This document shows positions 46,629 to 55,467 of a DNA stretch of 64,000 nt, one piece after another. Position 1 is the first letter of the stretch. The number at the start of each line of letters is the position of its first letter. The stretch comes from Bacterioplanes sp. GTDB taxonomy: Bacteria > Pseudomonadota > Gammaproteobacteria > Pseudomonadales > Oceanobacteraceae. The stretch is from positions 27,432-91,431 of the forward strand of contig JACUUC010000009.1 of the NCBI GenBank assembly GCA_014859445.1, given 5' to 3'. The notes under the pieces were generated by a model. That model did no database searches and was not told where the DNA came from. It saw only the letters and a program-made list of their open reading frames with translations. A program made the translations under genes and the position numbers.

Positions 46629-48131
46629 TTGCCATTCTTAACCGAGTTTTATCATGCGTTTTTGCACGCACTAAAAAATCTACTGCCGATCGTCATCGTC
46701 GTGGTGTTTTTTCAGGCGGTTATTTTGCAACAAATGCCCGAGGATGGATTGAGCATGACCATTGGCTTGTTGATTGTGGCCATCGGTGTTGCCCTCTTTT
46801 TGCAGGGCTTAGAAATGAGTATTTTTCCGGTTGGTAAAAGTCTCGCCAACCAATTTGCCAAGCGTGGTTCGATTCCCATTTTACTGGCGTTCGGTTTTGC
46901 CATGGGGTTTTCCGCGGTGATTGCCGAACCCGCGTTGATTGCCGTCGCGCAACAAGCGCAAGACATCAGTGCAGGGCGAATTGATGCCCTGACCTTACGT
47001 CTTATTGTGGCGCTGTCGGTTGGTGGCGTCATCGCCTTAGGCGTATTCCGCACCATCATGGGTTACCCGCTGCATTGGTTCATGATCATCGGCTACCTAT
47101 TGGTGGTCACCGTCACCTGGTTTGCACCCGAAGAAATCGTCGGTCTTGCCTACGACTCCGGCGGCGTGACCACCAACATTGTCACCGTTCCACTTATTGC
47201 CGCACTCGGCATTGGTCTAGCCAGCTCGATTCGTGGTCGTAATCCCTTAATTGATGGCTTCGGCTTGGTCGCGTTAGCCGTGATGGTGCCCATGATCAGC
47301 GTACAAGCGTACGGCATTTTTGTTTACGCCACCGATGTGCCCGTAGGCGATGTTTTGATGCAAACGGAAACGGAGAAAGCACTCAATCCGATAGTCGCGA
47401 TGCTGCTCGAAATCGCCACCATGTTGCGCGATGTGTTACCGATTATTTTCACCATTTTGTTCTTTCAATATTTGGTGCTAAAACGCCCTTTATTTAACCC
47501 CAAGCAAGTGGTCTTTGGTTTTATTCTTGTCATTTTCGGCTTGTACGCCTTCATTGTCGGCCTAAAAATGGGCTTATTTCCCATTGGCAGTAACATGGCT
47601 GCACAACTGATCGAACTGAATCAATACGCGTACATTTATCTCTTTGCTTTTGCCATTGGCTTTGCCACCACCATGGCCGAACCAGCCTTGATTGCCATCG
47701 GAAAGCAAGCACAAGAAGCCGCCGGTGGCACCATTAATGGCAATGTCATTCGTTTACTCGTGGCTCTCGGTGTGGCACTGGGCATCAGCATCGGCGTGCA
47801 CCGCATCATTACTGGGGATTCCATCCATTACTACATCATGGGCGGCTATTGTTTGGTGATTTTCCTAACCTTTTTTGCGCCGCGCTACATTGTCGCGCTG
47901 GCTTACGACTTAGGCGGTGTGACCACCTCGGAAGTCACCGTACCACTCGTCACCGCATTGGGTATCGGCTTAGCCACTCACATCGAAGGCCGCAATGTAT
48001 TGATTGATGGGTTTGGCTTAATTGCCTTTGCATCGATCTTTCCGATCGTCACCGTTATGATCTACGCCATTATTGTTGATCGTCTCAATCGATCGTCCAC
48101 GTCTTCAACGTCCAGCAAGGTATCATCATGA
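46629..48131 (+). CDS. Duplicated DUF1538 membrane protein
   Basis: About 500 residues, two tandem DUF1538 repeats (about 16-225 and 266-475) that align with a shift near 251. Each starts with a LLPI-rich helix, contains AEPALIAxxxQAQ (99-111 and 350-362) and a LAYD-GGVTT--VTVPL block (173-188 and 424-439) followed by ALGIGLA, and ends DGFGL. The conserved Glu-Pro and Asp in membrane segments resemble ion-coupling residues. As I recall, a paired DUF1538 system (UmpAB) of a Halomonas was reported as a Na+/K+-proton antiporter; here both halves are fused. The start is uncertain: TTG 46629 has AGG at 6 bp and lies downstream of the promoter. Its stop overlaps the PII-like gene by 4 bp. Confidence 0.85.
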   Translation: MPFLTEFYHAFLHALKNLLPIVIVVVFFQAVILQQMPEDGLSMTIGLLIVAIGVALFLQGLEMSIFPVGKSLANQFAKRGSIPILLAFGFAMGFSAVIAEPALIAVAQQAQDISAGRIDALTLRLIVALSVGGVIALGVFRTIMGYPLHWFMIIGYLLVVTVTWFAPEEIVGLAYDSGGVTTNIVTVPLIAALGIGLASSIRGRNPLIDGFGLVALAVMVPMISVQAYGIFVYATDVPVGDVLMQTETEKALNPIVAMLLEIATMLRDVLPIIFTILFFQYLVLKRPLFNPKQVVFGFILVIFGLYAFIVGLKMGLFPIGSNMAAQLIELNQYAYIYLFAFAIGFATTMAEPALIAIGKQAQEAAGGTINGNVIRLLVALGVALGISIGVHRIITGDSIHYYIMGGYCLVIFLTFFAPRYIVALAYDLGGVTTSEVTVPLVTALGIGLATHIEGRNVLIDGFGLIAFASIFPIVTVMIYAIIVDRLNRSSTSSTSSKVSS

Positions 48132-48478
48132 AATTTTCAGCACTGGTTGCCATCGTTCCCGACGACTTAGAGCAAACAACCATTGATACGGCACGCGAAT
48201 TGGGTGCAGGCGGAATAACCCTACTGCATGGCCGCGGCATCAGTAACAGCGCGAAAAAATCCTTTTTCGGCATGACCTTCGATGGCAGTCAAAGCGTGTT
48301 GTTGATGGTGTTGGAAAAAGGCTTGTCACTCGACATACTGAAAGCCGTGCAACACATTCTAACGGCTCAAGATGGCAATTCTCATGGCATCGTTTTTACA
48401 CTGCCTCTCGAACACTTGGCGGGTATCGATATGAGCCAAGTACACAAATTTGAACAGCACGTAAAAGACAACTTATAA
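48128..48478 (+). CDS. PII-like small signalling protein
   Basis: 116 residues with the ferredoxin-like PII fold pattern: an N-terminal strand (FSALVAIVPDD), a helix (LEQTTIDTARELGAGGIT), LLHGRGISNSAKKSF in place of the T-loop, then LLMVLEKGLSLDILKAVQ and GIVFTLPLEHLAG. The uridylylated Tyr and the usual T-loop of GlnB/GlnK are absent, so it is a PII-like protein of unknown ligand. It overlaps the DUF1538 gene by 4 bp (ATGA), implying a fixed protein ratio, and precedes a CBS protein. By analogy with PII-transporter pairs, it may gate the DUF1538 protein. Confidence 0.8.
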   Translation: MKFSALVAIVPDDLEQTTIDTARELGAGGITLLHGRGISNSAKKSFFGMTFDGSQSVLLMVLEKGLSLDILKAVQHILTAQDGNSHGIVFTLPLEHLAGIDMSQVHKFEQHVKDNL

Positions 48479-48495
48479 CCATCAAAGGTGATGTT

Positions 48496-48882
48496 ATGCT
48501 CGTGAAAGATCTTATGGTTCGTGATGTGGTGTGCATATCACCCTTTGCCAAACTGCGCGATGCACTCAGTCTAATGAAGCGTCACAACATCAAATCGCTC
48601 GTGGTGGAGAAACAAACCCCCCACGATGCCTATGGCTTGATCACTTACACCAATGTGTTGAAAACCGTGATCGGTGAAGACGGAGACATCGACTTACTGA
48701 ATGTCTACGATGCTTGCGCCAAACCGGTGGTATCCGTTGGCGAGAGCTTGGGCATTAAGCATGTGGCGAATTTGATGGTGCAAAACCGTGTAAAACGCCT
48801 GCTGGTTTTGCAAGACAACGAGCTGCTGGGCATGGTCACGATGGATGACATCATGGATGCCCTGCTGGCGAAGATCGAATAA
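48496..48882 (+). CDS. CBS-domain pair protein
   Basis: 128 residues forming one Bateman module: CBS1 (VKDLMVRDVVCISPFAKLRDAL, VEKQTPHDAYGLITYTNVLK) and CBS2 (ACAKPVVSVGESLGIKHVANLM, VLQDNELLGMVTMDDIMDAL). CBS pairs bind adenine nucleotides, SAM or c-di-AMP-like ligands and often regulate transporters. AAAGG lies 8 bp before the ATG. It is the third gene of the DUF1538-PII-like-CBS operon, 17 bp after the PII-like gene, and ends 6 bp before the convergent acyltransferase. Confidence 0.87.
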   Translation: MLVKDLMVRDVVCISPFAKLRDALSLMKRHNIKSLVVEKQTPHDAYGLITYTNVLKTVIGEDGDIDLLNVYDACAKPVVSVGESLGIKHVANLMVQNRVKRLLVLQDNELLGMVTMDDIMDALLAKIE

Positions 48883-48888
48883 TCTCGA

Positions 48889-49794
48889 TTACGGTACGCG
48901 TGCTTCCTTGTACGGGTCTCTAGCGCCATCGGGGCGGCGCTTGAAACGTTTGTAGGTCCACTGATACTGCGCTGGGCAATGCTCAACACAACGCTCGATG
49001 GTGGCATTCATGGCCATTGCCGATACCCGTGGATCGGCGTCGTAAATGCCATCGCCTGGCCGTACCAAATGAATGGCAAAACCCTGTGCCGCTGGTAAGC
49101 GCTCGGCAAAAGCAAACAGGGTTAATGCACCTGTTTTTTGCAACAGCTCATGAGGTAACTTGGGCGTCAGCGTTTCCACACCCATAAAAGGGGCAAACAC
49201 CCCTCGTTCGGGTTTGGGTTCTTGATCGGGTAGCATACCAATGACTTGACCTTGCTTAAGCAAGCGAAATAAAGCCATCACACCGTCGCGTGTTGTCGGC
49301 ACCAAATGGCATCCCACCGCTTCACGGCGCGCCACCATCCAATCGTTGAAGATCTTAATTTTAGCGGGACGATACATGATAGTGATGGGCGCTTTGGTGG
49401 CCATGTAATTGTTGATGATTTCCCAGTTCCCGAGGTGCGGCGCCATCAGCATCACCCCTTTGCCACTGGCTAAGGCCTCATCCAAAAGTTCCTCGCCATG
49501 CACTTGGCGAATCAAACCCAATCCCTTTTTCGCACTGTAGCCCCACATTGGCCCCATTTCGCCACCGATCATGCCATTTTCCAATAGCGTATCGCGCAAT
49601 AACGTTTCGCGTTCGGCGGGCGTCAATTCAGGGTAGGTCAGGGACAAATTGACACGCGCGACCTCACGTGTACGAGTACGACGACGATACAACACCAAGC
49701 CCACAGCGCGCCCCATCGCTTGAGCCACCGACAAAGGGACGTAACCCAACAGTTTGACCAAGCCAATCATGGCGTATCCGATCAGCGTCTTCAC
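48889..49794 (-). CDS. LpxL/HtrB-family lipid A acyltransferase
   Basis: 301 residues, inner-membrane acyltransferase of the LpxL/LpxM/PA0011 type that adds a secondary acyl chain to lipid A precursors. One N-terminal hydrophobic stretch; the catalytic HX4E-type motif APHLGNWEI; ARVNLSLTYPELTPAERE; and QVIGMLPDQEPKPERGVFAPFMG. ATG 49800 directly abuts its AAGGGG, whereas GTG 49794 lies 6 bp from it and is used. A homologue lies near def-fmt-rsmB-trkA in Pseudomonas too. Which acyl position is modified cannot be inferred. Confidence 0.88.
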   Translation of the reverse strand: MKTLIGYAMIGLVKLLGYVPLSVAQAMGRAVGLVLYRRRTRTREVARVNLSLTYPELTPAERETLLRDTLLENGMIGGEMGPMWGYSAKKGLGLIRQVHGEELLDEALASGKGVMLMAPHLGNWEIINNYMATKAPITIMYRPAKIKIFNDWMVARREAVGCHLVPTTRDGVMALFRLLKQGQVIGMLPDQEPKPERGVFAPFMGVETLTPKLPHELLQKTGALTLFAFAERLPAAQGFAIHLVRPGDGIYDADPRVSAMAMNATIERCVEHCPAQYQWTYKRFKRRPDGARDPYKEARVP

Positions 49795-49993
49795 CAGCAT
49801 CCCCTTGTTATTAGAATAAATCAGGCTGACAGTGTAGGGAGTTTACCGTGACAGGCAAGTCTCAATGCTTTTGCGCGTAATGCAACAATCCTATGGTCAG
49901 TGTAATCGGTCGTTTTTTTGATATTCGTCAGGCAGATAACCATCACTTTGCTACACTGAATAGCACACTTACCGATAAGACATTGCAACCTCA

Positions 49994-51637
49994 ATGGACA
50001 TGATTCAACTAGAACAGGCTTTGGCTGAAAAGCGCATACTCATCGTCGATGATTTGGTCGAAGCGCGCAGTTCCTTAAAAAAGATGATGTCCATGATGGG
50101 GGCCAATCACATTGATACCGCGACCGATGGCAATGAAGCCATGCGCTTCATCATGGAGCGCGATTACGACATCGTGCTGTCCGATTACAACCTAGGAAAG
50201 GGCAAGGATGGCCAACAAATCCTCGAAGAAGCTCGCTACAGTCATCGCTTAAAGGCAACGTCCTTGTTCATTTTGGTGACGGGTGAAAATGCCATCGACA
50301 TGGTCATGGGGGCGCTCGAATACGAACCCGATGCTTACATCACCAAGCCGTACACGCTGAATATTTTACGCGAGCGCATGGTGCGCATTTTACAAATCAA
50401 ACTCGCCCTCGAACCGATTAATGAAGCCATCGATGAGCAACAGTTAGAACAAGCCATTGCGCTGGCACAACAAACGCTCGTCAGTCAGCCAAAGCTTCGA
50501 CTACCACTGACTCGCATACTGGGTAAGCTGTTTTTGCGCTTGCAACGTTATCCAGAAGCCCTTGCCGCTTATGAAGCATTACTAGAGCAACGATCTGTGT
50601 CGTGGGCACGATTAGGCCAAGCCATTTGTATGCACTACTTGGGTGATTCACGCACGGCCATTGCCTTGCTGCGCCAAACGCTGACGCTGCATCCCTTGTA
50701 CGTGCAATGCTACGACTGGCTCGCCATCATTTTGCAAGCGCAAGGTGACGACAAACAGGCTCAGCAACAATTAGAAAAAGCGGTGAGTATTTCCCCCAAA
50801 GCCGTACTAAGGCAGATGGATTTAGGGCGTTTAGCGCTAAAAAACGACGATTATCCCGTTGCCGAAGCGGCCTTTGAGCAGGCCGTCCGACTGGGTCGTC
50901 ACTCTTGCTATAAACATGCCGATAACTACCTCAACTTTGCCAAGGTGGTACAGCAGGGGCTACACAACGATGGCAGCAAACAAAGTCGCGTGCGCAGTGA
51001 ACGCATTTTTAAGCTGGTCGAAGAATTACGGCAAGAATACGCTGGCAAAGACGACATTCAATACGCAACGCACTTACTGGAATGCAAAACCTATGTGCGC
51101 CTCGATAATGACGACAAAGCCCGAGAAGCCGCACAACGCGCGGAGCAGCAACTCACTAAGCTGAAACAACGCACTCACGCACAGCAGCTACAAATGCTCG
51201 ATGCCTACCTCGACACACAGCAACACGTGAAAGCCAAGCAACTGATCAAGCAGCTGCACAAAGACAACTTAAGCGAACCCGATGCGGCGCAGCTCAGCGC
51301 CCAAGAAAATCGCTTAAATCAAATCGCCATTCGCGAATACACCACCGAGTTGAATGCCAAAGGGGTTAGCTATTACGAACAACGCGAATACGAAAAAGCC
51401 ATCGCCGCCTTCGACGAGGCGATTGACTATGAAGAAGCGGGCATCAGCGTACTATTGAACGCCGTGCAGGCCAAACTCAGTTACATGGAAACTCAAAACG
51501 TGGATGTGCGTCAGTTAAAAGATTGCCATCAACTGTTCAAACGCATCGGCACCGTCGGCAGCAACGACGAGCGCTATACGCGCTATCAACGCCTGCGCGA
51601 TACCTATGCCCGATTAAAACGAGCGGCAGGACTATGA
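49994..51637 (+). CDS. Response regulator with TPR effector region
   Basis: 547 residues. Receiver domain (about 13-130) with acidic pair VDD at 18-20, phospho-acceptor Asp64 in VLSDYNLG, Thr96 in LVTGEN and Lys118 in ITKPY: all intact. The remainder (about 140-545) is tetratricopeptide repeats (for example YPEALAAYEALLEQ and YEKAIAAFDEAIDY), so the output is protein-protein interaction rather than DNA binding. An extended -10 (TGC-TACACT, ending 49957) lies 37 bp upstream. The histidine kinase gene overlaps its stop by 4 bp; together they make a cognate two-component pair of unknown stimulus. Similar PA-type TPR regulators exist in pseudomonads. Confidence 0.88.
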   Translation: MDMIQLEQALAEKRILIVDDLVEARSSLKKMMSMMGANHIDTATDGNEAMRFIMERDYDIVLSDYNLGKGKDGQQILEEARYSHRLKATSLFILVTGENAIDMVMGALEYEPDAYITKPYTLNILRERMVRILQIKLALEPINEAIDEQQLEQAIALAQQTLVSQPKLRLPLTRILGKLFLRLQRYPEALAAYEALLEQRSVSWARLGQAICMHYLGDSRTAIALLRQTLTLHPLYVQCYDWLAIILQAQGDDKQAQQQLEKAVSISPKAVLRQMDLGRLALKNDDYPVAEAAFEQAVRLGRHSCYKHADNYLNFAKVVQQGLHNDGSKQSRVRSERIFKLVEELRQEYAGKDDIQYATHLLECKTYVRLDNDDKAREAAQRAEQQLTKLKQRTHAQQLQMLDAYLDTQQHVKAKQLIKQLHKDNLSEPDAAQLSAQENRLNQIAIREYTTELNAKGVSYYEQREYEKAIAAFDEAIDYEEAGISVLLNAVQAKLSYMETQNVDVRQLKDCHQLFKRIGTVGSNDERYTRYQRLRDTYARLKRAAGL

Positions 51638-52275
51638 CCTTTGATCAACTGGTAGCCTCGGTCATTCATGACCTCAAAAATCAACTGCAAACCTTGTTGG
51701 ACTCCGAACAAGCGGCGTTACAGCACATACCGGAACGCTATCACGCGCACATTGTGCCCATTTTGCAACGCACCAGTAAGCTAAAAACAGACACCTTACA
51801 GCTGGTCACCTTGTTTCGCATGGGCGAGCAACAGTCTTTCTGCATGGACGATGCCTGGCCACTCGATACCGTCAATGATGTGATTGAATCGGTACAACTG
51901 CAATTTCCACAACTGCAGCTCAACAATCGCATTGACCCACAATGCCAAGGTTTTTATAACGAAACCTTGCTTCATCTTGCCGTTTTGACCCTCATCACCA
52001 ACAGCGCCCAAGCTGGGGCGAACCAAGTGACCATTGAAGGCGATGACCGTCAGGGATTAACTTTGCGAGTGCAGGATAATGGCCAAGGGTTTAGCCCAGA
52101 CATGCTGGAACACTACCAACAAGGCCGAGTCATCAGCACGAAAACCGATGGCACCGGAATGGGATTGTACTTTGTGCAATTGATTGCCGAACATCACCGC
52201 CAAGGCGAGCAACGCGGACACATCCAACTGCGCAACACCGAACAGGGTGCCGAAGTCACCCTGTGGTTGCCTTAG
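51634..52275 (+). CDS. Cytoplasmic histidine kinase
   Basis: 213 residues with no membrane segment or sensor domain. The H-box is VIHDLKNQLQTL with His12, and the HATPase_c part has the N-box ITNSAQAGA, G1 box DNGQGFS and G2 box DGTGMGLYFV. The short dimerisation region and HDLKN motif differ from the classic HExxN type. It overlaps the receiver-TPR gene (ATGA) and probably phosphorylates Asp64 of it. Lacking any input domain, it likely depends on a partner protein, perhaps the TPR region itself. Confidence 0.87.
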   Translation: MTFDQLVASVIHDLKNQLQTLLDSEQAALQHIPERYHAHIVPILQRTSKLKTDTLQLVTLFRMGEQQSFCMDDAWPLDTVNDVIESVQLQFPQLQLNNRIDPQCQGFYNETLLHLAVLTLITNSAQAGANQVTIEGDDRQGLTLRVQDNGQGFSPDMLEHYQQGRVISTKTDGTGMGLYFVQLIAEHHRQGEQRGHIQLRNTEQGAEVTLWLP

Positions 52276-52297
52276 GCTAAGCTTTTTTGCTTAGGCC
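52275..52297. terminator. Hairpin between convergent kinase gene and mnmG
   Basis: CTAAGC-TTTTTT-GCTTAG (52277-52294) plus flanking GG/CC with a bulge. The stem contains the mnmG stop codon. The T-run is in the loop, not after the stem, so termination efficiency is doubtful. Confidence 0.35.
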
Positions 52298-54189
52298 GAG
52301 GCTTTGCTCGCCATGTTGCGCTTTTTCAGGTGTACCAGAATTTGACTGATCGCTGCTGGGGTAATACCGGCCAGACGAGAGGCAACACCGAGTGTTTCTG
52401 GCTGTAAAGTTCGTAACTTCTGTTTGACTTCGTTCGACAAACCACCAATGGCGTCGTAATCAAGATCAACCGGTAAACGCGTGCTTTCATAGCGTTGAAG
52501 TTGCGCAATGTCTTCTAACTGACGCGTGATATAGCCATCGTATTTCGCTTGAATTTCGACTTGCTCGGCCACTTGCTCATTCACCACAGGTTCGCCTTTC
52601 AAACTCGCCACCTGTGAATAATTCAAACCGGGGCGTTTGAGCAAGTCGTGCAAACAATACTCACGCACAATGTCGGCCTCACCCATGCCACGTAATTGCT
52701 CGGCTTCGGCACTGTTCGGTTGAATCCACGTGGTTTTCAGGCGCTGCGCTTCTTGCTCAATGCCTTCACGCTTCGCCGAAAACGCCGCCCAGCGCTCATC
52801 GTCCACTAAGCCCAAGTTCCGACCAATTTCGGTTAAGCGCAAATCGGCATTGTCTTCACGCAGCACCAAACGGTATTCGGCACGACTGGTAAACATTCGG
52901 TAAGGCTCTTTGGTACCCATGGTAATCAAATCGTCCACCAGCACTCCGATATAAGATTGATCGCGACGAGGCACCCAAGCGTCTTTTTCAAGGGCGCGCA
53001 AGGCCGCATTGGTGCCCGCCAGCAAACCTTGTGCCCCAGCTTCTTCGTAGCCCGTGGTACCGTTGATTTGGCCAGCAAAAAATAGATTGTTCACAAACTT
53101 GGTTTCGAGGCTGTGCTTTAAGTCTTGAGGATCAAAATAATCGTATTCAATGGCATAACCGGGGCGCGTGATGTGCGCCTGTTCAAAACCCCGCATACTG
53201 TGGATAAGTTGCAACTGCACATCAAATGGTAAACTGGTTGAAATACCGTTCGGATACAACTCGTTGCTGTTCAAACCTTCGGGTTCGACGAACACCTGAT
53301 GGCTCGACTTATCGGCAAAGCGCATGATTTTATCTTCGATCGACGGGCAATAACGTGGCCCAATGCCCTCAATCACACCGGCGTACATAGGTGAGCGATC
53401 CAAGTTATTACGAATGATCTCGTGGGTACGTTCGTTGGTGTGGGTAATGTAACAATTCACCTGCTCGGGGTGTTCATCCACCGATCCCAAAAACGACATC
53501 ACCGGCAGCGGCGTATCGCCAGGCTGCACCTGCATCACCGAAAAATCCACGCTGCGCGCATCAATGCGTGCCGGAGTACCGGTTTTTAAACGACCGACAT
53601 TGAACGGCATTTCACGCAAACGCTTGGCTAACGCGTTGGATGGCGGATCACCGGCGCGACCACCGCTGTGATTCTCCATGCCGATGTGGATAAGTCCACC
53701 CAAGAAGGTGCCTGCCGTCAACACCACACTGGTTGCATGAATGCGCATATTGGTGTTCGTGACCACACCACACACCGTCGAACCGATACCATCCCCTTGC
53801 ACAATTAAATCATCACAAGCGGCTTGAAAAATATCGAGGTTGGGCTGGTTTTCCACAATGTGACGAATGGCCGAACGGTACAGCGCGCGATCTGCTTGGG
53901 CTCGGGTGGCACGTACCGCAGGCCCTTTGCGGCTATTGAGTATACGGAATTGAATACCGGCTTTGTCGGTCGCGCGCGCCATGGCACCGCCGAGCGCATC
54001 GATTTCTTTAACCAGATGGCTTTTACCAATGCCACCAATCGCCGGATTACACGACATGACTCCCACGGTATCGGTGTTATGAGTCAGTAATAGCGTTTTA
54101 CAGCCTGTACGCGCTGCCGCCAAAGCCGCCTCGGTTCCTGCATGACCACCACCGACCACAATCACATCGTACCGAACTGGATAATCCAC
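52291..54189 (-). CDS. mnmG: tRNA uridine-5-carboxymethylaminomethyl modification enzyme MnmG (GidA)
   Basis: 632 residues (E. coli 629). FAD protein that with MnmE modifies U34 of tRNAs reading two-codon boxes. [19 protein letters not shown] (FAD loop), [68 protein letters not shown] (conserved Cys-adjacent region), and [16 protein letters not shown]. The C-terminal helical MnmE-binding part is complete. GTG 54189 follows GAGG by 6 bp and gives [15 protein letters not shown], like the E. coli start. In E. coli this gene flanks oriC, and here too DnaA boxes lie immediately upstream. The usual downstream rsmG-parAB genes are absent. Confidence 0.96.
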   Translation of the reverse strand: MDYPVRYDVIVVGGGHAGTEAALAAARTGCKTLLLTHNTDTVGVMSCNPAIGGIGKSHLVKEIDALGGAMARATDKAGIQFRILNSRKGPAVRATRAQADRALYRSAIRHIVENQPNLDIFQAACDDLIVQGDGIGSTVCGVVTNTNMRIHATSVVLTAGTFLGGLIHIGMENHSGGRAGDPPSNALAKRLREMPFNVGRLKTGTPARIDARSVDFSVMQVQPGDTPLPVMSFLGSVDEHPEQVNCYITHTNERTHEIIRNNLDRSPMYAGVIEGIGPRYCPSIEDKIMRFADKSSHQVFVEPEGLNSNELYPNGISTSLPFDVQLQLIHSMRGFEQAHITRPGYAIEYDYFDPQDLKHSLETKFVNNLFFAGQINGTTGYEEAGAQGLLAGTNAALRALEKDAWVPRRDQSYIGVLVDDLITMGTKEPYRMFTSRAEYRLVLREDNADLRLTEIGRNLGLVDDERWAAFSAKREGIEQEAQRLKTTWIQPNSAEAEQLRGMGEADIVREYCLHDLLKRPGLNYSQVASLKGEPVVNEQVAEQVEIQAKYDGYITRQLEDIAQLQRYESTRLPVDLDYDAIGGLSNEVKQKLRTLQPETLGVASRLAGITPAAISQILVHLKKRNMASKASA

Positions 54190-54219
54190 ACCACACCTCA
54201 AACAAAACCGGTCAATCAA

Positions 54220-54512
54220 AAAAGGGAGCGGATTATAGCAGCCTTCTTACCGAAACGGCAGCCGCTACTGTGCATTTTTTGCACAGATCGACTATCCACA
54301 AGCTCGTATTCAGGCCAACCGGTGTGCATAACATCGTCGCAAGGGTGTGCATATCTGCCTAAAAGGCCGAGTTAATCAGCATAGTATGAGTGGATAACTC
54401 TGTGCATGAGTGTGGATAAGAAAATGATATCGACGACAAGAAACACGTTATACCCAATGATCCCTCGACTTTTCAGTGGTTTTATACCGAGAACCCACAG
54501 AGTTATACACAG
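54220..54512. other. oriC: Putative chromosomal replication origin (oriC), DnaA-box cluster
   Basis: The only gene-free stretch over 300 bases. DnaA boxes matching TTATNCACA exactly: 54323-54331 (minus, TTATGCACA), 54411-54419 (minus, TTATCCACA) and 54503-54511 (plus, TTATACACA). One-mismatch boxes: 54292-54300 (plus), 54346-54354, 54389-54397 and 54401-54409 (minus), 54448-54456 (plus). A CTGTGCA-TTTTT-TGCACAG inverted repeat lies at 54268-54286. The cluster sits directly upstream of mnmG, as oriC does in E. coli and Vibrio. The DNA-unwinding element could not be placed with confidence and few GATC sites are present. The alternative is a DnaA-titration or mnmG-regulatory cluster, with the true origin beside dnaA elsewhere. 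Confidence 0.72.
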
Positions 54513-54517
54513 GATTA

Positions 54518-55369
54518 TTAGGGAGCAGGAGCAGGTTCTGGCGTCGGTTCAGGGGCAGGATCAGGTGTCGGCTCAGGCATAGCGGGAGGGGTAAACGTCA
54601 TAAACAACAATTCATTACTGCTGTTACGCAAATAAAACTCCAAATCACCCTCGGCGTTAAAACCGGCATAGCCCGTAAGATCATCACTGTTTAGTGCGGC
54701 GCAGCCTTCTCGTTTCACCGACGTGATTCGGTACAAATTTTGTTGTTGCGCGGGTATGCTCACTTGGCCTTGAATATTACAGCCAGGATTAGAAAGTGAA
54801 ATTCCGCGAAAATTTACAACATCTCCTACAAGTCGAAATGTTAGCTCTTGATTTTGAGCTAACCACTTATCCCCAAGCGCCAGCTGAGAAAGCGTCAGTG
54901 TGCGTCGCCAGCCAGATTCCCGCAGAAACTCTACATTACCTTGAATAATTCCATTAACGGAATATACCCCAATAAGTAAATTATCAATCGATCTTAAATT
55001 ACTGAGTAAAGCATCCCACTCGTATGTACTTGTACTGGTATCCGCAATTAGCGTTTTTTCCGCTACGTTGGATGCGCCAACATTGATCGTATAAGCTTGC
55101 CATTCTGCCGCAACTTGACCGTCAGAATTAACAGCTACCGTTCCGTAATACCCTCTATTGTCGTCGTACGCATAAACATTACCCTGATAAAAAAGCGCTC
55201 TCATTTGCTGATCAAAGCCACCATCCCAAAAGCCATTCAGCGAAACCGTAGGCAGAGTAATCACTTGCCCTTGTTCGTTGTTGATCGGTGCCGTTACAAC
55301 GTCTTTTTTATCATCGGCCAAGCAGCCACCCAGCAAACAGACTGTTGCAATCGCGCAATATCGTTTCAT
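54518..55369 (-). CDS. Orphan lipoprotein with Pro/Glu-rich tail
   Basis: 283 residues. Lipobox VCLLGGC with Cys at about residue 16. The mature part is a single globular-looking domain (VSLNGFWDGGFDQQM, RGYYGTVAVNSDGQVAAEW, LSNPGCNIQGQVSIPAQQ) with a Cys pair near 198 and 222, and a C-terminal tail PEPTPDPAPEPTPEPAPAP that could span part of the wall or act as a linker to nothing. I do not recognise the family. Its base composition in the middle (55000-55330) looks more AT-rich than neighbours by eye, suggesting transfer or relaxed selection. It ends 7 bp from the last DnaA box. Confidence 0.65.
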   Translation of the reverse strand: MKRYCAIATVCLLGGCLADDKKDVVTAPINNEQGQVITLPTVSLNGFWDGGFDQQMRALFYQGNVYAYDDNRGYYGTVAVNSDGQVAAEWQAYTINVGASNVAEKTLIADTSTSTYEWDALLSNLRSIDNLLIGVYSVNGIIQGNVEFLRESGWRRTLTLSQLALGDKWLAQNQELTFRLVGDVVNFRGISLSNPGCNIQGQVSIPAQQQNLYRITSVKREGCAALNSDDLTGYAGFNAEGDLEFYLRNSSNELLFMTFTPPAMPEPTPDPAPEPTPEPAPAP

Positions 55370-55467
55370 GAAGCAGGCTCCTAATCAGCAAATGACCATG
55401 CGAAATGCCCTCAAGGGCTGAGTAATCCATCGGCCAAAGCGACAAAGTCTTTAATGTCGTCGTGACA

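Noticed and set aside
52275..52297. Classic intrinsic terminator between the kinase gene and mnmG
   Set aside because: The T-run is inside the loop, not after the stem; kept only as a low-confidence hairpin.
55407..55418. GCCCT-CA-AGGGC hairpin downstream of the LuxR-hydrolase gene as a terminator
   Set aside because: Five-bp stem with a two-base loop and no U-tract; too weak.
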